Below are positions 1-12,249 of a DNA stretch of 64,000 nucleotides, one piece after another. Source of the stretch: Hemerocallis citrina (lineage: Eukaryota > Streptophyta > Magnoliopsida > Asparagales > Asphodelaceae). The DNA lies in contig CM030363.1 of assembly GCA_017893485.1 (NCBI GenBank), positions 178,944,935 to 179,008,934 on the forward strand, in the 5' to 3' direction. The notes below the pieces were generated by a model. That model saw only the letters and a list, made by a program, of their open reading frames with translations, had not been told where the DNA came from and ran no database searches. How positions within the stretch are numbered: the first letter of the stretch is position 1; each line of letters starts with the position of its first letter. The position numbers were made by a program, and so were the translations under genes.

Positions 1-1020
1 TATTTTATTTTTCATCTTCACATTGTATGGTACTACAACCTATTTTCAAGTTTCTCATTATGCTTCTTCCTCTTTGCTCCTTCATTTACTTTCATAATAT
101 TCTCAATTAAGATTACGACAGACATTTCTAGGATTGCAATAGGTTGTGGAGTTGTATGTGTACTAAACAGATGACCATTAACTAACCATAGAAGGTAATG
201 TATTAACATTTCCATATAGTCTCAAAGTTTCACCTCATAGCATTTCTCTTGTAACTAAACATACACAAATAAATTCCAAATTACTCTTTTAACTAATCAT
301 CCACAAATCATGAGTTCTCAACATTATGTTCAAACAAACTCACAATCAAAATTAACCCAAAATCTAATTGCAAACGCATGAAGACTTATCGTACGATAGA
401 ATAGTGCTTTAGAAGGTAGATAATGAGGATGAGATGAATGCACCCGCTTCCGCCGCAATCCTCTTTACCCTTCCCAAAATCAACCAAATTTGGGATCTTC
501 AATGATGGGTTTAGGGTGTTGAGAGTGAGAGTATAAAAGGTTGTGAGGGATGAAGTGGATCCCTTGAGATTTTGGATGGTTTTTTTGGGTGAGAGCACGA
601 ATTTGGGAGCTAGGGTTTCGGAATTGGGAGAGGGAATGGTGAGATAGAGAAGTGAAGAGGAGATAAGATAGCGAGTCTGAATAAAAAAAATTCAAAGCAA
701 CACTCGTTGTCTCAAACATCGAGTTTGGTATAAACACACTCGCTGTCTGAGACATCTAGTCTTCACCTGGGTTTTTTTTCCCCATTTTTTTGCCAAGTTG
801 TGCGTAAAGCAATAAGCTTACAATCGCTATCTCTGATAGCGAGATCGTTTCGCCTAGCTCGCTATCTGAGATAGTAAGTCATTTTGATAAATAATTTCAA
901 AAGTGGGCCATTTTGGTAAAAAATACATGTCATGCACATCACACCACCTCGTACCTCTAAATGGGTCCATAACCCAAATCGGGTACCTACCCAAACTCTC
1001 TAACCTCCTCAAAATCCCCT
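1..1020. other. Upstream intergenic DNA, no gene recognised
   Basis: No open frame here resembles a known protein; the short frames are chance ones. Between about 670 and 890 several copies of a TCGCTATCT/AGATAGCGA-like word occur in both orientations (for example 826-849 and 855-873), followed by GGGCCATTTTGGTAAAAAAT. This looks like remains of another foldback Mutator-type MITE, but I found no clean terminal repeats or target duplication. Confidence 0.5.
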
Positions 1021-1029
1021 TCCAAAATT

Positions 1030-1794
1030 GAATTTTTTGTCGTACTAGGCAACTTTTTAAAAATATTTGCGTTTAAGGGCCACTTTCCAAACTATTAACG
1101 TTTGTGGGCTACTATGTGCCATGTCAGCAGCGGCCGCTATTTTCAATAGCGGTCTCTTCATTTTAGAAGTCGCTAATGGGATTAGTGGCCTATTTTGTAA
1201 AATTTTTTGAATTTTTTTATCTGTCGCTATTCCTATTGGCGACCTTAGTATAAATTAAGTCGCTAATGGGAATAACGACCACTAATGCAGTTTATTCTCC
1301 ACACTAAGCAAAGTTTAGAGAGATTTCCTTCTCTGAATTTTTTTTAATTAACAACTTAACTAAGGTCGCTATTGGGAATAGTGACCTAGTATAACCGTGG
1401 TCGCTATTCCGAATAGCGACCATAAGTGGGACCCGACCGCTGTTAAGCCCGACCTTATACTAGGCCGCTATTCCTAATAGTGACCTTAGTTAAGTTGTTA
1501 ATTTAAAAATTTTCAGAGAAGAGAAGCTCTCTAAATTTCACTAAATGTGGAGAAAATACTGCATTAGTGATCACTATTTTCAATATCGACTTAATTTATA
1601 CCAATGTCACTAATAGGAATAACGACAGATAAAAAATTTCAAGAAATTTACAATATAGGCCGCTAATCCTATCAAGGGCTTCTAAACTGAAGAGATGCTG
1701 TTGAAAATATTGGTCACTGCCACGCGTGCTAATAGTTTTGAGTGACCCTTTAACGCAAATATTTTCAAAAAGTGGCCCAGTACGGCAAAAATTC
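1030..1794. mobile_element. Mutator-like foldback MITE next to FRL start
   Basis: This 765-bp element is almost entirely a long imperfect inverted repeat with its axis near 1425. The left end GAATTTTTTGTCGTACTAGG matches the reverse complement of the right end, GAATTTTTGCCGTACTGG, and the arms continue to pair inward through GTCGCTATT/AATAGCGAC-rich sequence; the centre is itself a palindrome. It is flanked by an exact 9-bp duplication, TCCAAAATT, at 1021-1029 and 1795-1803, the size typical of Mutator-like elements. It carries no transposase, so it is non-autonomous. It ends 87 bp before the FRL ATG, so any FRL promoter must lie in or beyond it. The transcribed hairpin could feed small-RNA production (inference). 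Confidence 0.88.
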
Positions 1795-1881
1795 TCCAAA
1801 ATTACCCCCAACTTTCCCCAAAATAACCACATGAACCCATCGTCTTCCCCAAATTAAAAAAATAGGGTTTTATCATCATCA

Positions 1882-2641
1882 ATGGCGACGAGCTCCGAAA
1901 TCGCCGACCGCATCAAATCAATCCCTGAAAAGAAGGCCAACCTCAAACGCGCCTTCGAAGCCCTCCAATCCCACTCCTCCTTCCTCTCCTCCTTCCCCCT
2001 CCAATGGCGCGACCTCGACGCCCACTTCTCCGCCCTCGAATCCTCCATCAACGCGCATTTCAAAGAACTCCCTACCTCCGATGACTCAAATTCCGCGCCC
2101 AATCCCCAACCCCTGTCCGAGCTCCAATCCCTCTGCGCCTCTATGAACGCCACCGGCCTCCGATCGTTCCTCGGCGCGCATCGTGAGGAGCTCGGTTCCA
2201 TCCGCGGCGAGCTCCCCTCCGCTTTGAGATTCGCGTCGGATGCGGCAAAATTGGTTCTTGATGTGATGGATGGGTTTTATTCCCCCATTACTGATGGTTC
2301 GAAGTCGAAGTCGAAGGCGAGGAAGGAGAAGGATTGCGGGGATGTGCAGTTTAATAGGGGGGTGTGCATTGATTTGTTGGAGGCGGTTTACAAGGTGAAG
2401 GCGGAGGTTAAGGGGGAGGTGAGGGAGAGGGCGAAGAGGGTGGCGATGGAGTGGAAGGGAAAGATTCCAAAGACGGGGTATTATGCGTTGGAGACAATGG
2501 GGTTGTTGCAGCTGGTGGTGTCGTATGGGTTGGTTGGGGAGTTTGCGGTGGAGGAGATTTTGGAGCAGTTGGTATCGATTTCGAGGAGGCGGCAGGCGGT
2601 TGAGCTTGTTAGGAGTTTGGGGTTTGTGGATAAGCTGCCTG
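1882..2641 (+). CDS. FRL1: FRIGIDA-like protein (FRL1/FRL2 type), exon 1
   Basis: Exon 1 encodes residues 1-253 plus the first base of codon 254. FRIGIDA-like proteins belong to the nuclear FRI complex that raises expression of FLC-type floral repressors. The N-terminus (ATSSEIADRIKSIPEKKANL, then a coiled coil to about residue 60) and the middle block (GYYALETMGLLQLVVSYGL) are laid out as in Arabidopsis FRL1/FRL2, whose N-terminus also has the S-E-x-I-A / EKKxxLKxAFxxLQ pattern. The start is the first ATG, in context CATCATCAATGGCG. The exon ends G|GTATAAC; translation past it stops at 2856 and loses homology. Joined to exons 2 and 3 in phase it gives 493 residues, near the family's usual 450-500. 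No frame break is visible. FRL1 and FRL2 cannot be told apart here; assignment to the family is firm. Confidence 0.9.
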
Positions 2642-4568
2642 GTATAACGGTTTTTTCTCTATATTATTATGTGTACTTATCGTTGTTAGTGTTGCATGAA
2701 TTGTTTGAAGTATGTAGTGTGTTTTTGTTAGGATATGTGTTTCTGACATCTTGTTATATTAGCTTTATGTTTGATGTGTGTTTGCTTATAACTTCATTGT
2801 CATGGCTGCGTTTGCTGACAAATGGAGCTGTTATATTCATGTCAACATTTGCATGACACTCTTCAGTTGCTACCTTATCGAATTTTAGGTGTCGTGTGTT
2901 CAATTCTAGCTTTCCGGTTTTGTAAGATTTGACTGGGGATAGGAACAGTACCTAGTACCTAGTAGAAGTTGGAAATAAATATTTCAAAAAAAAAAAAAAC
3001 GATTGGGAATTAGCGCTTGAGTTTGTTCATACCAAGGCATCCTCACTGTAAATGAGGAATGTCTAATATGATATGCTTATAATCCTCTTATCCTCACCTT
3101 AATGGGATAAAGGTGATGTCATACTGATAGTCTGTAAAACTCTGTATCACATCCCTAATTCAGTATTGTGCTCTTTCTAGAGTTTAAGACATTATGCCTT
3201 GGCATCTCAGGCACTCGGGCAGGGTGATGTTGACACCTTGCCTCACATATAGATAGGGTTATGTTAGGAATGTCAGTGTCGTAGGCCTTCTAGGTGCCAA
3301 GGAAATTACCCCAAGCTCCTCGATGTGGTCCTAAAAGGCATCTTCTCATTTAAAATCTCATGTACTTGATGATTTGTCATTCAACTCCTTAATTATTAGT
3401 TCCCTTTCATACTTTGTAGTTTGCACCCATTTGGGCTAATAGTAGAAAATATAATAAAATTAGTGGATGAATATTAAATGGACTGATATTAGGGATTTTC
3501 TTTGCTCTCGCATGCAAGGTTTTAAATATAGACCAACATGTCCGAAATCATCGGAATTGTAGGTTTCCGGAGTAGCCTACTCAACATATGAATTTATCTA
3601 GTCCATGTCGTTTTTGGCAATGTATTGGCAATATATTGGGTGCCAGGTGGTATTTCGGCCTAAATATCCTTATAGTGTGTTGCTCACGTCAGTTTTTATA
3701 GTGGGTTTAATTTTCGGTTTAAATCAAAACCCATTTATCCATCTAAAGTATGCATAATGTGTGTTGTGTTCATTAATTCACTTAGTTTCGTATTGTTTTT
3801 GTTATTTATATGATACATGATAAGGTAGTATATGTAGAACATATTTGGGATATATTTTTCTATTCTACATGATAACCTGACATTTGATATCCCGGTATAT
3901 CCCTGATATATCCTATCAGACTTAAAAATTGTGAGGCTGACACGAGATCGACATCCTCTTTGAAAGCCATGCTCGCATGTCTTTCACCAAACAGCCAAAC
4001 TTTTGCTCCTTCCTGTCTACATTCTCATTGACCCTGACCAACTCTGACCACAACCTCTGGTAGCTATAACTCATTGATGAAAGTAAATTGTTTGAAAATT
4101 TTGCTTAGGTCTTTTTTTCCTTTTTCCTCCCATATTAATCTTCTCTTTGCAACCCTCCCTACCATTGACATTGCTCACAACCTGCAGTGGCATTTAATTA
4201 ACTAGAATAAAATAAGTTGGATATTTCCCTTAAATTATTTGAACTTTGTTCATTTTCGTTTTCTTTTTCATTTTTTGTTAAAATTGTGTTTTACTTTAAT
4301 GTTGTTGTCTATTTTGGGTATCTTATGTTGATCTTGAATGAAGTTATTTCTATTGTCTTACCCTAATTTGCTGAATGAGTGTTAGTCTAGCAGAAGATAT
4401 TACTTATATGGTAACTACATATATGCGTATTATCTCATGTTTTAATTAGCGTTTTTCAATTCCTACTGGAGTAATTTCCTCAATCACTTGCCAAGTTGGG
4501 CAATCCAGGTTAAAGTTATTTTAATATAAAAATGTTTAAATTAGAACTAACTTCTTTTATTGAGTATT
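2642..4568. other. Ancestral intron sequence, 5' part
   Basis: The stretch is AT-rich without a recognisable gene or complete repeat. A poly(A) run at about 2986-2999 may mark the end of an old retroposon, but no duplication was found. The frame remains open from exon 1 only to 2856. Confidence 0.5.
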
Positions 4569-5340
4569 CTAGGCAGTAAAATTGGTTTTTGGAACTAATC
4601 GGTCTAGGAGCGATTAATGATTAATCGATTAATCAGAAAATAATCGGGGATTAAATCGGAAAAATCGTGTGTATATATATAATTAAAAAATGATCTATCC
4701 TCATTATGTAGCAACCCTAAATCCTAACATAAAATTTTATGAGATTATCAAATAAGAACATATAGTTATAGAGAAGAAGAAGAGTACTTGGTTTGAGCTG
4801 AATTTGGATTCTAGATGTGGGTCGGGTCTAGTTTGTTGGTCGGTTCCAACAAACAAAAATAATCGAGGAGGAGGAGCAGCAAAAGGAGGAGGTACAGTAG
4901 ATGTGGATCGGGTCAAGTTTGTGATATCGCAGGGGGAGTGATGGCGGGTTGGGTTTGAATTTGCTCGAGGAAGAAGAAGAGAATCAATTTGGGTTTGAGT
5001 TTGTGCGAGGAAGAAAAAGAGAGCGGCGGCAGGTCGGTTGCACGAGGAAGAAGAAGAGAGCGGCGACATGTCGGTTTGGGTTTGCGTGAGGATTAGAGGG
5101 GTTTGGATTTGGGGTTTGAATTTGAGATTTGAATTTGAGTTTGGGCCGAATTGAGTCTAAATAATGCAAACGAGCATGAAATTAAAGAAGAGGATCACTT
5201 AAAATCGGCTGATTAGCCACTAATCGGCCGATTATACCCAGATTAAATCGCTAACTATTGAAATATTGAAAATCGCTTAGCCTCCAATTAGCGATTAATC
5301 TGGGATTAATTTGGCGATTAATCGGATTTTAACTGCTTAG
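4569..5340. mobile_element. Non-autonomous hAT element, family A copy 1
   Basis: This 772-bp element has ends CTAGGCAGT(T)AAAAT and ATTTTAACTGCTTAG, which are inverted repeats. An exact 8-bp duplication TGAGTATT lies at 4561-4568 and 5341-5348. TIR and TSD size together indicate the hAT superfamily. Both subterminal regions are packed with GATTAATCGG-like words in both orientations, as expected of transposase-binding arrays. The middle is GAGGAAGAAGAAGAG-rich and has no transposase frame. A second copy is at 18368-19134. Confidence 0.9.
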
Positions 5341-5348
5341 TGAGTATT

Positions 5349-6330
5349 ACATATGATTTTGAATATTTAATTTTTAAATATATGACGTCTTGCTTCACTT
5401 GGAAAGTCGCCTTTCGTGGAATCTCTCACCTAAGGTATTACAGGGCAATGTTGCGTTTATCGCTTTCAGTTTTGAAACTTGTAACTATGTTCTTTTTGTT
5501 TAATGTTTGAGGGAACTGAGACCAGTTGATTATTGTTGTTTATACTTCTCTTTCTGAGTTATAGTTTTGGTCAGTTATAATCATCTTTTTTTTAATAGGT
5601 AAAATTTAATTTTGTTGTCGTGTTCTGTTTAACGGTCAGATGGTTATTGGATTTCATATCGTACTTGTTTTATATTGAACTTTGACTACATGAATGTTCA
5701 TTTTATCTCATTTTAGATTGTTTAGGTTTTAACGTTAGCTAATTGTGTTCAGTTTCAATTGTTTTGCCTTTGTGAGACACTGGGATGTTTGCAAATCGTG
5801 TCTTACAACCTTTTACCATATTTGTTAATTTTCGACTCGTCTATATTCTAAATTTTCCCTTACGTCAATTATTTACATATGTATGCTTAATTGCATAATT
5901 ATTTGCACTTGAATCAATTTATCTTACATACAATATAGTATGACAATGATACTCTTAAAGTATCATACAGTTTCATGATACTTGCAATTAGCTATCTTAT
6001 GATACAGTATGTATCTTGATTTGACGATAATGCTTTTGACAAATTTAGTCTCCTCCTAGCGCCTTCCATGCTGTGGCACAATGCCTCCTCATTCTTCAGT
6101 AATCTTTCCACCAACCTAACCCATAATTGGTCCTCTTTTCCTCGACGCTCACCAATAAAACCTCTATAATGTCTAAAGACTCTACACCACAAAAATGAAT
6201 GAACATAAAATTCATTTCATGTACCTAAGGAGAAATATATTACTAAATTTCCCATAATATATTTTTTAGCTGTGTTCTAATTGATTCTTTGGTGTTATCT
6301 GGATGTCCAGCCTGATTAATTACTCGACCT
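5349..6330. other. Ancestral intron sequence between insertions
   Basis: AT-rich intron with no recognised gene. A minus-strand open frame of 66 codons at 5992-6192 lies in a more GC-rich patch, but it matches no family I know and has no supporting splice signals. The last five bases before the retrotransposon (6331-6335, CATAC) are its target duplication. Confidence 0.5.
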
Positions 6331-6335
6331 CATAC

Positions 6336-8006
6336 TGATGAGGACATCTGTTCAAGACGATTCGGGCGTTTCTACCAACATAGGCATCGTCCAGGACAGC
6401 TGCTTTATTAGTTTAATATTTTATTCAGTAATCATATTTGTTTTTGGCAATTATAGCCATATGTATTAGTTTTTCGATTTGCATCATTTCTTTTATGCAT
6501 TAGAATATTTTGAGATTTGTATCAAGATTTGTTTTGAGCCTATATATAGGCCTTGAGAATAATGAGAAGCAATGCTATTCTTGATTAAAAAAAAATTTAC
6601 TGTGATTGAGTTTTGTTCTTCATTAATTTTTTTATGTGAGACATTGAGATACAATCTTAGGGTTTGTGATAAACTCTAACTTACATCCAAATCCCCAAAT
6701 TAAACACCATAACCCTAATCTATGACCCTCATTCGTCATTTTCCCCGACCCTCTCTCTTCCCCTCTGCTCTGTTCCGACCCCATCACCCCGATCAACTCA
6801 TTGCCCTCACCTCCATCCTCGACCGACAGCGACCATCGTCCTCGCTACCACCCTGCACCACCCTATCGCCTTTACCGTCGATTGCACCCAACCCCGACCT
6901 CCACCGCTGTCGTCGACAGGCCCACGCAGTGTAGTCAAAGGTGTGCCTGAGGCGCAAGGCGCAAGCACCTAGACTATTTGTGCCTCATCCTTGCACGACG
7001 CACTAAGGTACACTGAGGTGCAAACCTTAGTCTTGAGAATGTGAGAGGTCATGGGTTCTAGTTATGCTCATAACTTTTGGTAGGATCATTCTTCCAATGA
7101 TTAAGTAAAATATATAATTATTGTATATAATATTATAATATATGGGGAAGTGACCTTATAATATATTTTTAAAAATTCTCATTTAGATTGATTATTATCG
7201 ATTGGCCACCTAATGGGTGATCCATGTTATCATGATGTATAATCTTATTTATATTTATAAATTTAAAAAATCCCAATAAGTAACAGTGCGCCTTGGTTAA
7301 GTGAGGTTTGCGCCTCAAATTGCGCTTTGCGCCTCAGGCTTTTTACGGGGTAGTGAGGTTGTTTTGTGCCTTTCGCCTTCGACTACACTGGGCCCACGCC
7401 AACAACCCGGCCTTCCACCACCGCAGCACTTGACCATCCCGCAACCACCGTCGTAGACGCCAGCAACCTCCGTCGATCACCGCCTGTACCATAACTACCT
7501 TCATCGCAGCCTGCGCACCCACCGGCGACACCATCGACCTTTCCCCTGTGCTGCCTCACCGACCACCACCCAGAGTCGACTGCAGCGTCCCCCGTTGACT
7601 GTCACATTGCTGCCACTTTTTCCTGTTGTGTTCTTCGCTGCCGCCAATCCTCATCTGCAACCCCGGTAAACTCTTTTCACTTCTTAAATATTTGTGTTAC
7701 TGCTTTATCATCTCTATAATATTATTTGATTTATCTGTCGTCCACAAATAATTGAGAGTGTGTGCTTCTACTTACCTATTAGAGTACAAATCATTATTAC
7801 ATTTTTTTCTTGCTAAGAACGCTTAGGTATTTATAATTATTGATTATTATGATTGCATTTTAATTGGGTTTGTTAAACTTAACTCAGATCTTGAAAATCC
7901 ATCAAATTGATTAATAGTTTTAATTTCTCACTTAATCTGCATTACATGTTTGGTAAATTTAATCATTTAAGATTCTTGGAAATTCTCTATTTAGGGTTAT
8001 ACATCA
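6336..8006 (+). repeat. 5' LTR of the gypsy element
   Basis: The LTR is 1671 bp including a 464-bp hAT insertion and its 8-bp duplication, so about 1.2 kb originally, matching the 3' LTR without its own insert. It contains a promoter-like GAGCCTATATATAGGCC at about 6535-6555 and a CT/CCACC-rich leader around 6720-7680. The uninterrupted ACCTATTAGAGTACAAATC near 7774 is the empty site corresponding to the hAT insertion in the 3' LTR. Confidence 0.9.
6927..7390. mobile_element. Non-autonomous hAT element, family B, in 5' LTR
   Basis: This 464-bp element has TIRs CAGTGTAGTC...GACTACACTG and an exact 8-bp duplication GGCCCACG at 6919-6926 and 7391-7398. The matching position in the 3' LTR (near 17991) has no insertion, which confirms this is a later arrival. 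Its ends carry GAGGCGCAAGGCG/CGCCTTTCGCC-like subterminal repeats. There is no transposase. Confidence 0.9.
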
Positions 8007-8009
8007 TTT

Positions 8010-8021
8010 TGGTATCAGAGC
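8010..8021 (+). promoter_or_regulatory. Primer binding site (tRNA-iMet) of gypsy element
   Basis: TGGTATCAGAGC, three bases after the 5' LTR end, is complementary to the 3' end of plant initiator tRNA-Met, which primes minus-strand DNA synthesis. Confidence 0.9.
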
Positions 8022-8340
8022 AATGGTTTTTCAAAACCCTAGTTCTTGCATCAGTCATAAAATTTTGCATTCATTTAGAATCGTTTAGAGTCTTTTTTAT
8101 TTTATTTTCTTTCGTTCTTTTAGATCATTTCAGATTATTAAAAAATACAAAAGAAAACTTATGTGCATTTAGGACACGTTTTCCAAAATTTCAGCAAACA
8201 CGTCACCACGACCCCTACTTTTCACCTTTTGGTGAATGCGTTTTCGTAGCACCATCACAGATCCCGAGGAGCCTTTCTTGTCCCTCCTAAACCACCCAAT
8301 TAGGAACCCTAGAATTCAGTGAGTCCCTCCTTGAACAGAA

Positions 8341-9356
8341 ATGGACAACTCTGATGTTTCCACTATCCTCGCTGCCATTCAAGCAACTCTTGCCAATATC
8401 AACCAAATGCTTGAGAAAGTAGAATTGAATCAAAATATTGCTCCTGAGCTTCATCGTCAGATCCCTCAAGGGAATGTTCGTGACGATCGATGTCAAGAAC
8501 GTGATCTTGACGAGCAATACAAGAACGTTAAGACTGACGTTCCCCACTTTGAATGCCGTATGTAATCCCAAGCTTATCTCGAGTGGATCCGTGCCATGGA
8601 CCACTACTTTGTGTGGTTTGACACGAGCGAAACCCTGAAGGTTAATTTGCTACTATAAAATTGGCTGGTAAAGTTTAACAACATTGGACCAATCTTGAAT
8701 ACGCCTGTAAAGGCCGAGGCCTGGCACCCATATTCACTTGGGAAGACATGAAAGAGAAGCTCACTGAGAGATATGTGCCCTTATCTTTTCACACCTGAAT
8801 ACTTGATTCGTGGAATCAACTCTATCAGGAAAGCAAATCTACCCAAGAGAATGTGGATAATCGATGACTTCCTCATTCGGTGTAATGCCTTAGGTAAAGA
8901 GAGCGAAAAACAAACTCTCTCTAGGTTCAGAGCTGGATTACGAGCTGATCTTAGGAACGAGCTAATTCATTGAAACGTGGACTCATTGGGCGCAACTTAT
9001 GTTCTTGTCCTCGATATGAATTCCCTTAAAGCAAGTTCTCATCATAATCCAGCGATTCGTGAGATCATTTATCTAGAATGACCTCCATTGACCCCTCTAG
9101 GTCTAAGCCCCCTCCTTTTCAGTACCCTAATAAATCTTACCCCAGCAAGTCTAATTTAAATTTCTATCCACCTAAAAATGACAATAAGTGTAAGAACATT
9201 GAAAAAGACTATTCTAAGGTTGATCCTCTTACTAAGTGCCATAAATATAAGGGATACAGCCATATTACTGGCAACTGTCCCAGCCCCAGTAGGATCAATA
9301 TAGTAGAGGGTACTGCTGTCATCGTTGATGATTTCGACAATGAGTTCTTCTATTAG
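8341..9356 (+). pseudogene. Gypsy Gag remnant
   Basis: The reading frame starts ATGGACAACTCTGATGTTTCC and encodes a Gag-like N-terminus (MDNSDVSTILAAIQATLANI), then is broken by a stop near 8563 and by frameshifts. Pieces continue in other frames: 8773-8973 carries the capsid-like SRFRAGLRADLRNEL, and 9078-9356 carries a basic region and a degenerate zinc knuckle, CHKYKGYSHITGNCP, in which the second cysteine of the CCHC motif is tyrosine. It is non-functional. The Gag to protease reading path is then interrupted by the hAT element at 9531. Confidence 0.8.
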
Positions 9357-9542
9357 CCTATTGAAAGCGACTTCGGCGAAGAAGAGGATGACCAGTATCT
9401 CCACTGTATTCGGTCGATCCAATCAACTCACTTGAATGTAGTTAGATGTGCTTTGTCCCAACCAAAAGAAGAAGATGATTGAAAGCACATTGCTATATTT
9501 CACACCTTTACGACTATAGGTGGCAAAAACCTGTGAAGCACG

Positions 9543-9735
9543 GGTACTCCAAAATAGCCATCGTACCAGTACCGGGTGCGTATCGGGTGCGGGTACGCAC
9601 GGGTACGTTCCGGGTACGCACCCGGTACGTATCCGTAATTTTTTAATTAAAAAAAACGAAAAAAAACGTTGGATACGCGTTGGGTACGTTCGGGTGCACA
9701 ATGGGTGCGCAACGGGTGCGCCTGGGTGTGTTTAT
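9543..9735 (+). promoter_or_regulatory. hAT left subterminal repeat array
   Basis: A dense array of GGGTACG, GGGTGCG and CCGGTACG words lies just inside the left terminus and is mirrored by CGTACCC words at about 13884-13975 on the right. Subterminal arrays of this type bind hAT transposases; binding here is inferred. Confidence 0.6.
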
Positions 9736-10587
9736 TACGGAAAAGAAAAAAAAAATTAATACAATCAGTCTCACGCGGTCTCTCTCTTCACGCGCTCTCT
9801 CTCTCCTCATTCACGCGATCTCCCCTTTCTCTCCCAAAATCCCCTTTTCAATACAGTAAACCCTAAATCCCTTTTCTCATTCACCGATCTCTCTCTTCTC
9901 TCCAAAATCAGTCACCATCCTCCCCTTTCTCATTCACACGATCTCTCTCTTCTCTCCAAAATTCCCTTTTCTCTACAGAAACCCTAAATCCCTCTCTCCC
10001 CCAAAATAAAACCCAAAATCGATCCCTTCTCTCCCCTTTCTCATTCACACGACCTCTGCCTCTTTGCGCCTCCACCTCGACTCGCGGTTGACCTCGTGCG
10101 CCTCCACTCCAAATCGATCCCGTCTCTCTCTCCGAACGACGCTGCTCCGGTCTCTCCTCCGCCTTGACGCTCCTCCGTTCCGACGCTGATACAGGTTCGA
10201 TTCCTTTTTTTTATTTCCAGCTTCAAGTTTTTACCAACCAATACAGCTTGCTTCTGTGCCGTGATTCTTGTTTTATTTCCTGCATTTTGAATAATACTCG
10301 CAATAAGATTAGACTGATTCAGAAAGAGAAATACTAACAATTTATTTGATCACTGAGTTTGAGGGAAAAAAAATCCAGAACATTGACTAGTTGCAACTGA
10401 AATGGTTATTTATCTTATTGATCACTGATGTAGTCTAATAAAGGTCAAGAAAAAAAATATATGAACTTACAGGAAAAAAATATACCCCTAAAAATATTGA
10501 GTTCATTCTAATTGTGAATTTTTAGTTATAAATTGTAATACACTAATACTTGTTTATTTTCATAATTTCTTTATAGTTTCTTTGAGA

Positions 10588-12155
10588 ATGACTTCTACGG
10601 GTGCGAGTAATACACCTCCTAATGAGGAAGATACCAACAACCCTCTGTGGAAATATGTGACAAAGTTAGGAAAGGATCCGGGTGGTGGTGGAAATGTGAG
10701 GTGGGAATGTAGTTTTTGCAAGAAGAGTTATAGTAGTTCTTACACTAGAGTTAGAGGACATTTGTTAAAGATACAAGGGCATGGAATCGGTGTATGTAAT
10801 AAGATTAATATAAATGCGCTTGTTGAAATGCAAAACGCGGATGAACAATCGAAGATTAAAATATCTCAAAGAGCTCCAAAGAAAGTGCCATTGCCCCCAT
10901 CATCTTCTAGTGGATCGATGAGTGTCTCAAGTATGTTTGTTAGCGGTAACTTAGATTTGAAAAGGAGAAAGTCAAATATTAGTGGTCCAAGTAGTGCAAT
11001 CGGAAAAGCTTTTAACAATGTGGCGCGAGATCAATTGCATGGGGAGATTGCACGAATGTTTTACACGGGAGGGTTGCCGTTTAACCTAGCAAGAAATCCA
11101 TACTATGCGAGTTCATACACTTTTGCCGCCAACAATGCACTTGCGGGTTATATTCCACCGGGGTACAATATGTTGAGAACAACTCTCTTAAAAAGAGAGA
11201 AGGATAATGTTGAGAAGTTGTTGCAACCAATTAGAGATACTTGGAAGGAGAAAGGAGTTAGCATTGTTAGTGATGGGTGGAGTGACTCACAAAGGAGGCC
11301 ACTTATTAATTTAATTGCCGTCACGGAAGGAGGGCCTATGTTTTTAAAGGCGGTAGATTGTTCGGGAGAGGTGAAAGATAAATTCTTCATAGCAAATTTA
11401 TTGAAGGAGGCTATTATTGGGGTTGGGCATGAGAAAGTTGTTCAAGTCATTACGGATAATGCGGCAACTTGCAAGGCGGCGGGACAAATAATCGAAAGTC
11501 AATTTCCAACAATTTTTTGGACTCCTTGTGTGGTGCACACCCTTAATCTTGCATTGAAGAATATTTGTGCCGCAAAGAATGTTGAGTCCAATCAAATTGT
11601 ATATGATGAATGTGGGTGGATAATGGACATTGCGGGGGATGCGGTACAAATTAAAAATTTCATATTGAATCATTCAATGAGGCTAGCCATTTACAATGCT
11701 TTTGTTTCCTTGAAGTTGCTTTCGGTGGCGGAGACTCGCTTTGCTAGTGTCATTATCATGCTTAAACGGTTTAAGCTTTTGAAGCAAGGTCTTGTATCCA
11801 TGGTAACTAGTGACGAATGGGCTTCTTATCGTGACGATGATGTGGGAAGAGCAAGGTTTGTGAGAGAGAAGGTATTGAGTGAAGAGTGGTGGGAATCTAT
11901 CGACTACATACTTTCTTTCACATCTCCCATATATGATATGATTCGAGCGTGTGACACGGATATGCCTTGTCTCCATTTAGTTTATGATATGTGGGATACA
12001 ATGATTGAGAAAGTGAAGGAAGCTATTTACAAACACGAAGGAAAACAAGTCGATGAATCCTCTAGCTTCTATGATGTGGTGCATACAATTCTTGTCGATC
12101 GTTGGACAAAAAACAATACTCCACTTCATTGCTTGGCACATGCCTTGAATCCGAG
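10588..12155 (+). CDS. hAT transposase (BED finger, DUF659), exon 1
   Basis: Exon 1 encodes residues 1-522 plus two bases. The start is ATGACTTCTACGGGTGC; the codon six bases upstream is TTG. A BED-type zinc finger spans residues about 21-70 (WECSFCKKSY, Cys41/Cys44, His58, Cys70). The catalytic core follows: first aspartate in SDGWSD (about 226-231), second in TDNAAT (about 288-293), and the conserved TPCVVHTLNLAL block. The exon ends CCGAG|GTAAAA. No stop or shift is seen. The transposase excises and reinserts its own element and could mobilise related non-autonomous copies with similar ends. Confidence 0.9.
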
Positions 12156-12249
12156 GTAAAATTTAGTTTCATTAACTACATAAACGTATTAGTGTATTAC
12201 ATACTTTTTTGTTTCATTCTATGAGTAAATTTTGTTTTTCCTATTGAAG

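Noticed and set aside
2642..2856. Open frame continuing from FRL exon 1 to a stop at 2856
   Set aside because: The sequence after 2641 becomes hydrophobic with no family similarity, and a GT donor plus an in-phase exon 2 far downstream explain the gene better. It could be translated only if the intron is retained.
5992..6192. 66-codon minus-strand frame in the FRL intron
   Set aside because: No recognised similarity, no splice or promoter signal, and length within chance expectation.
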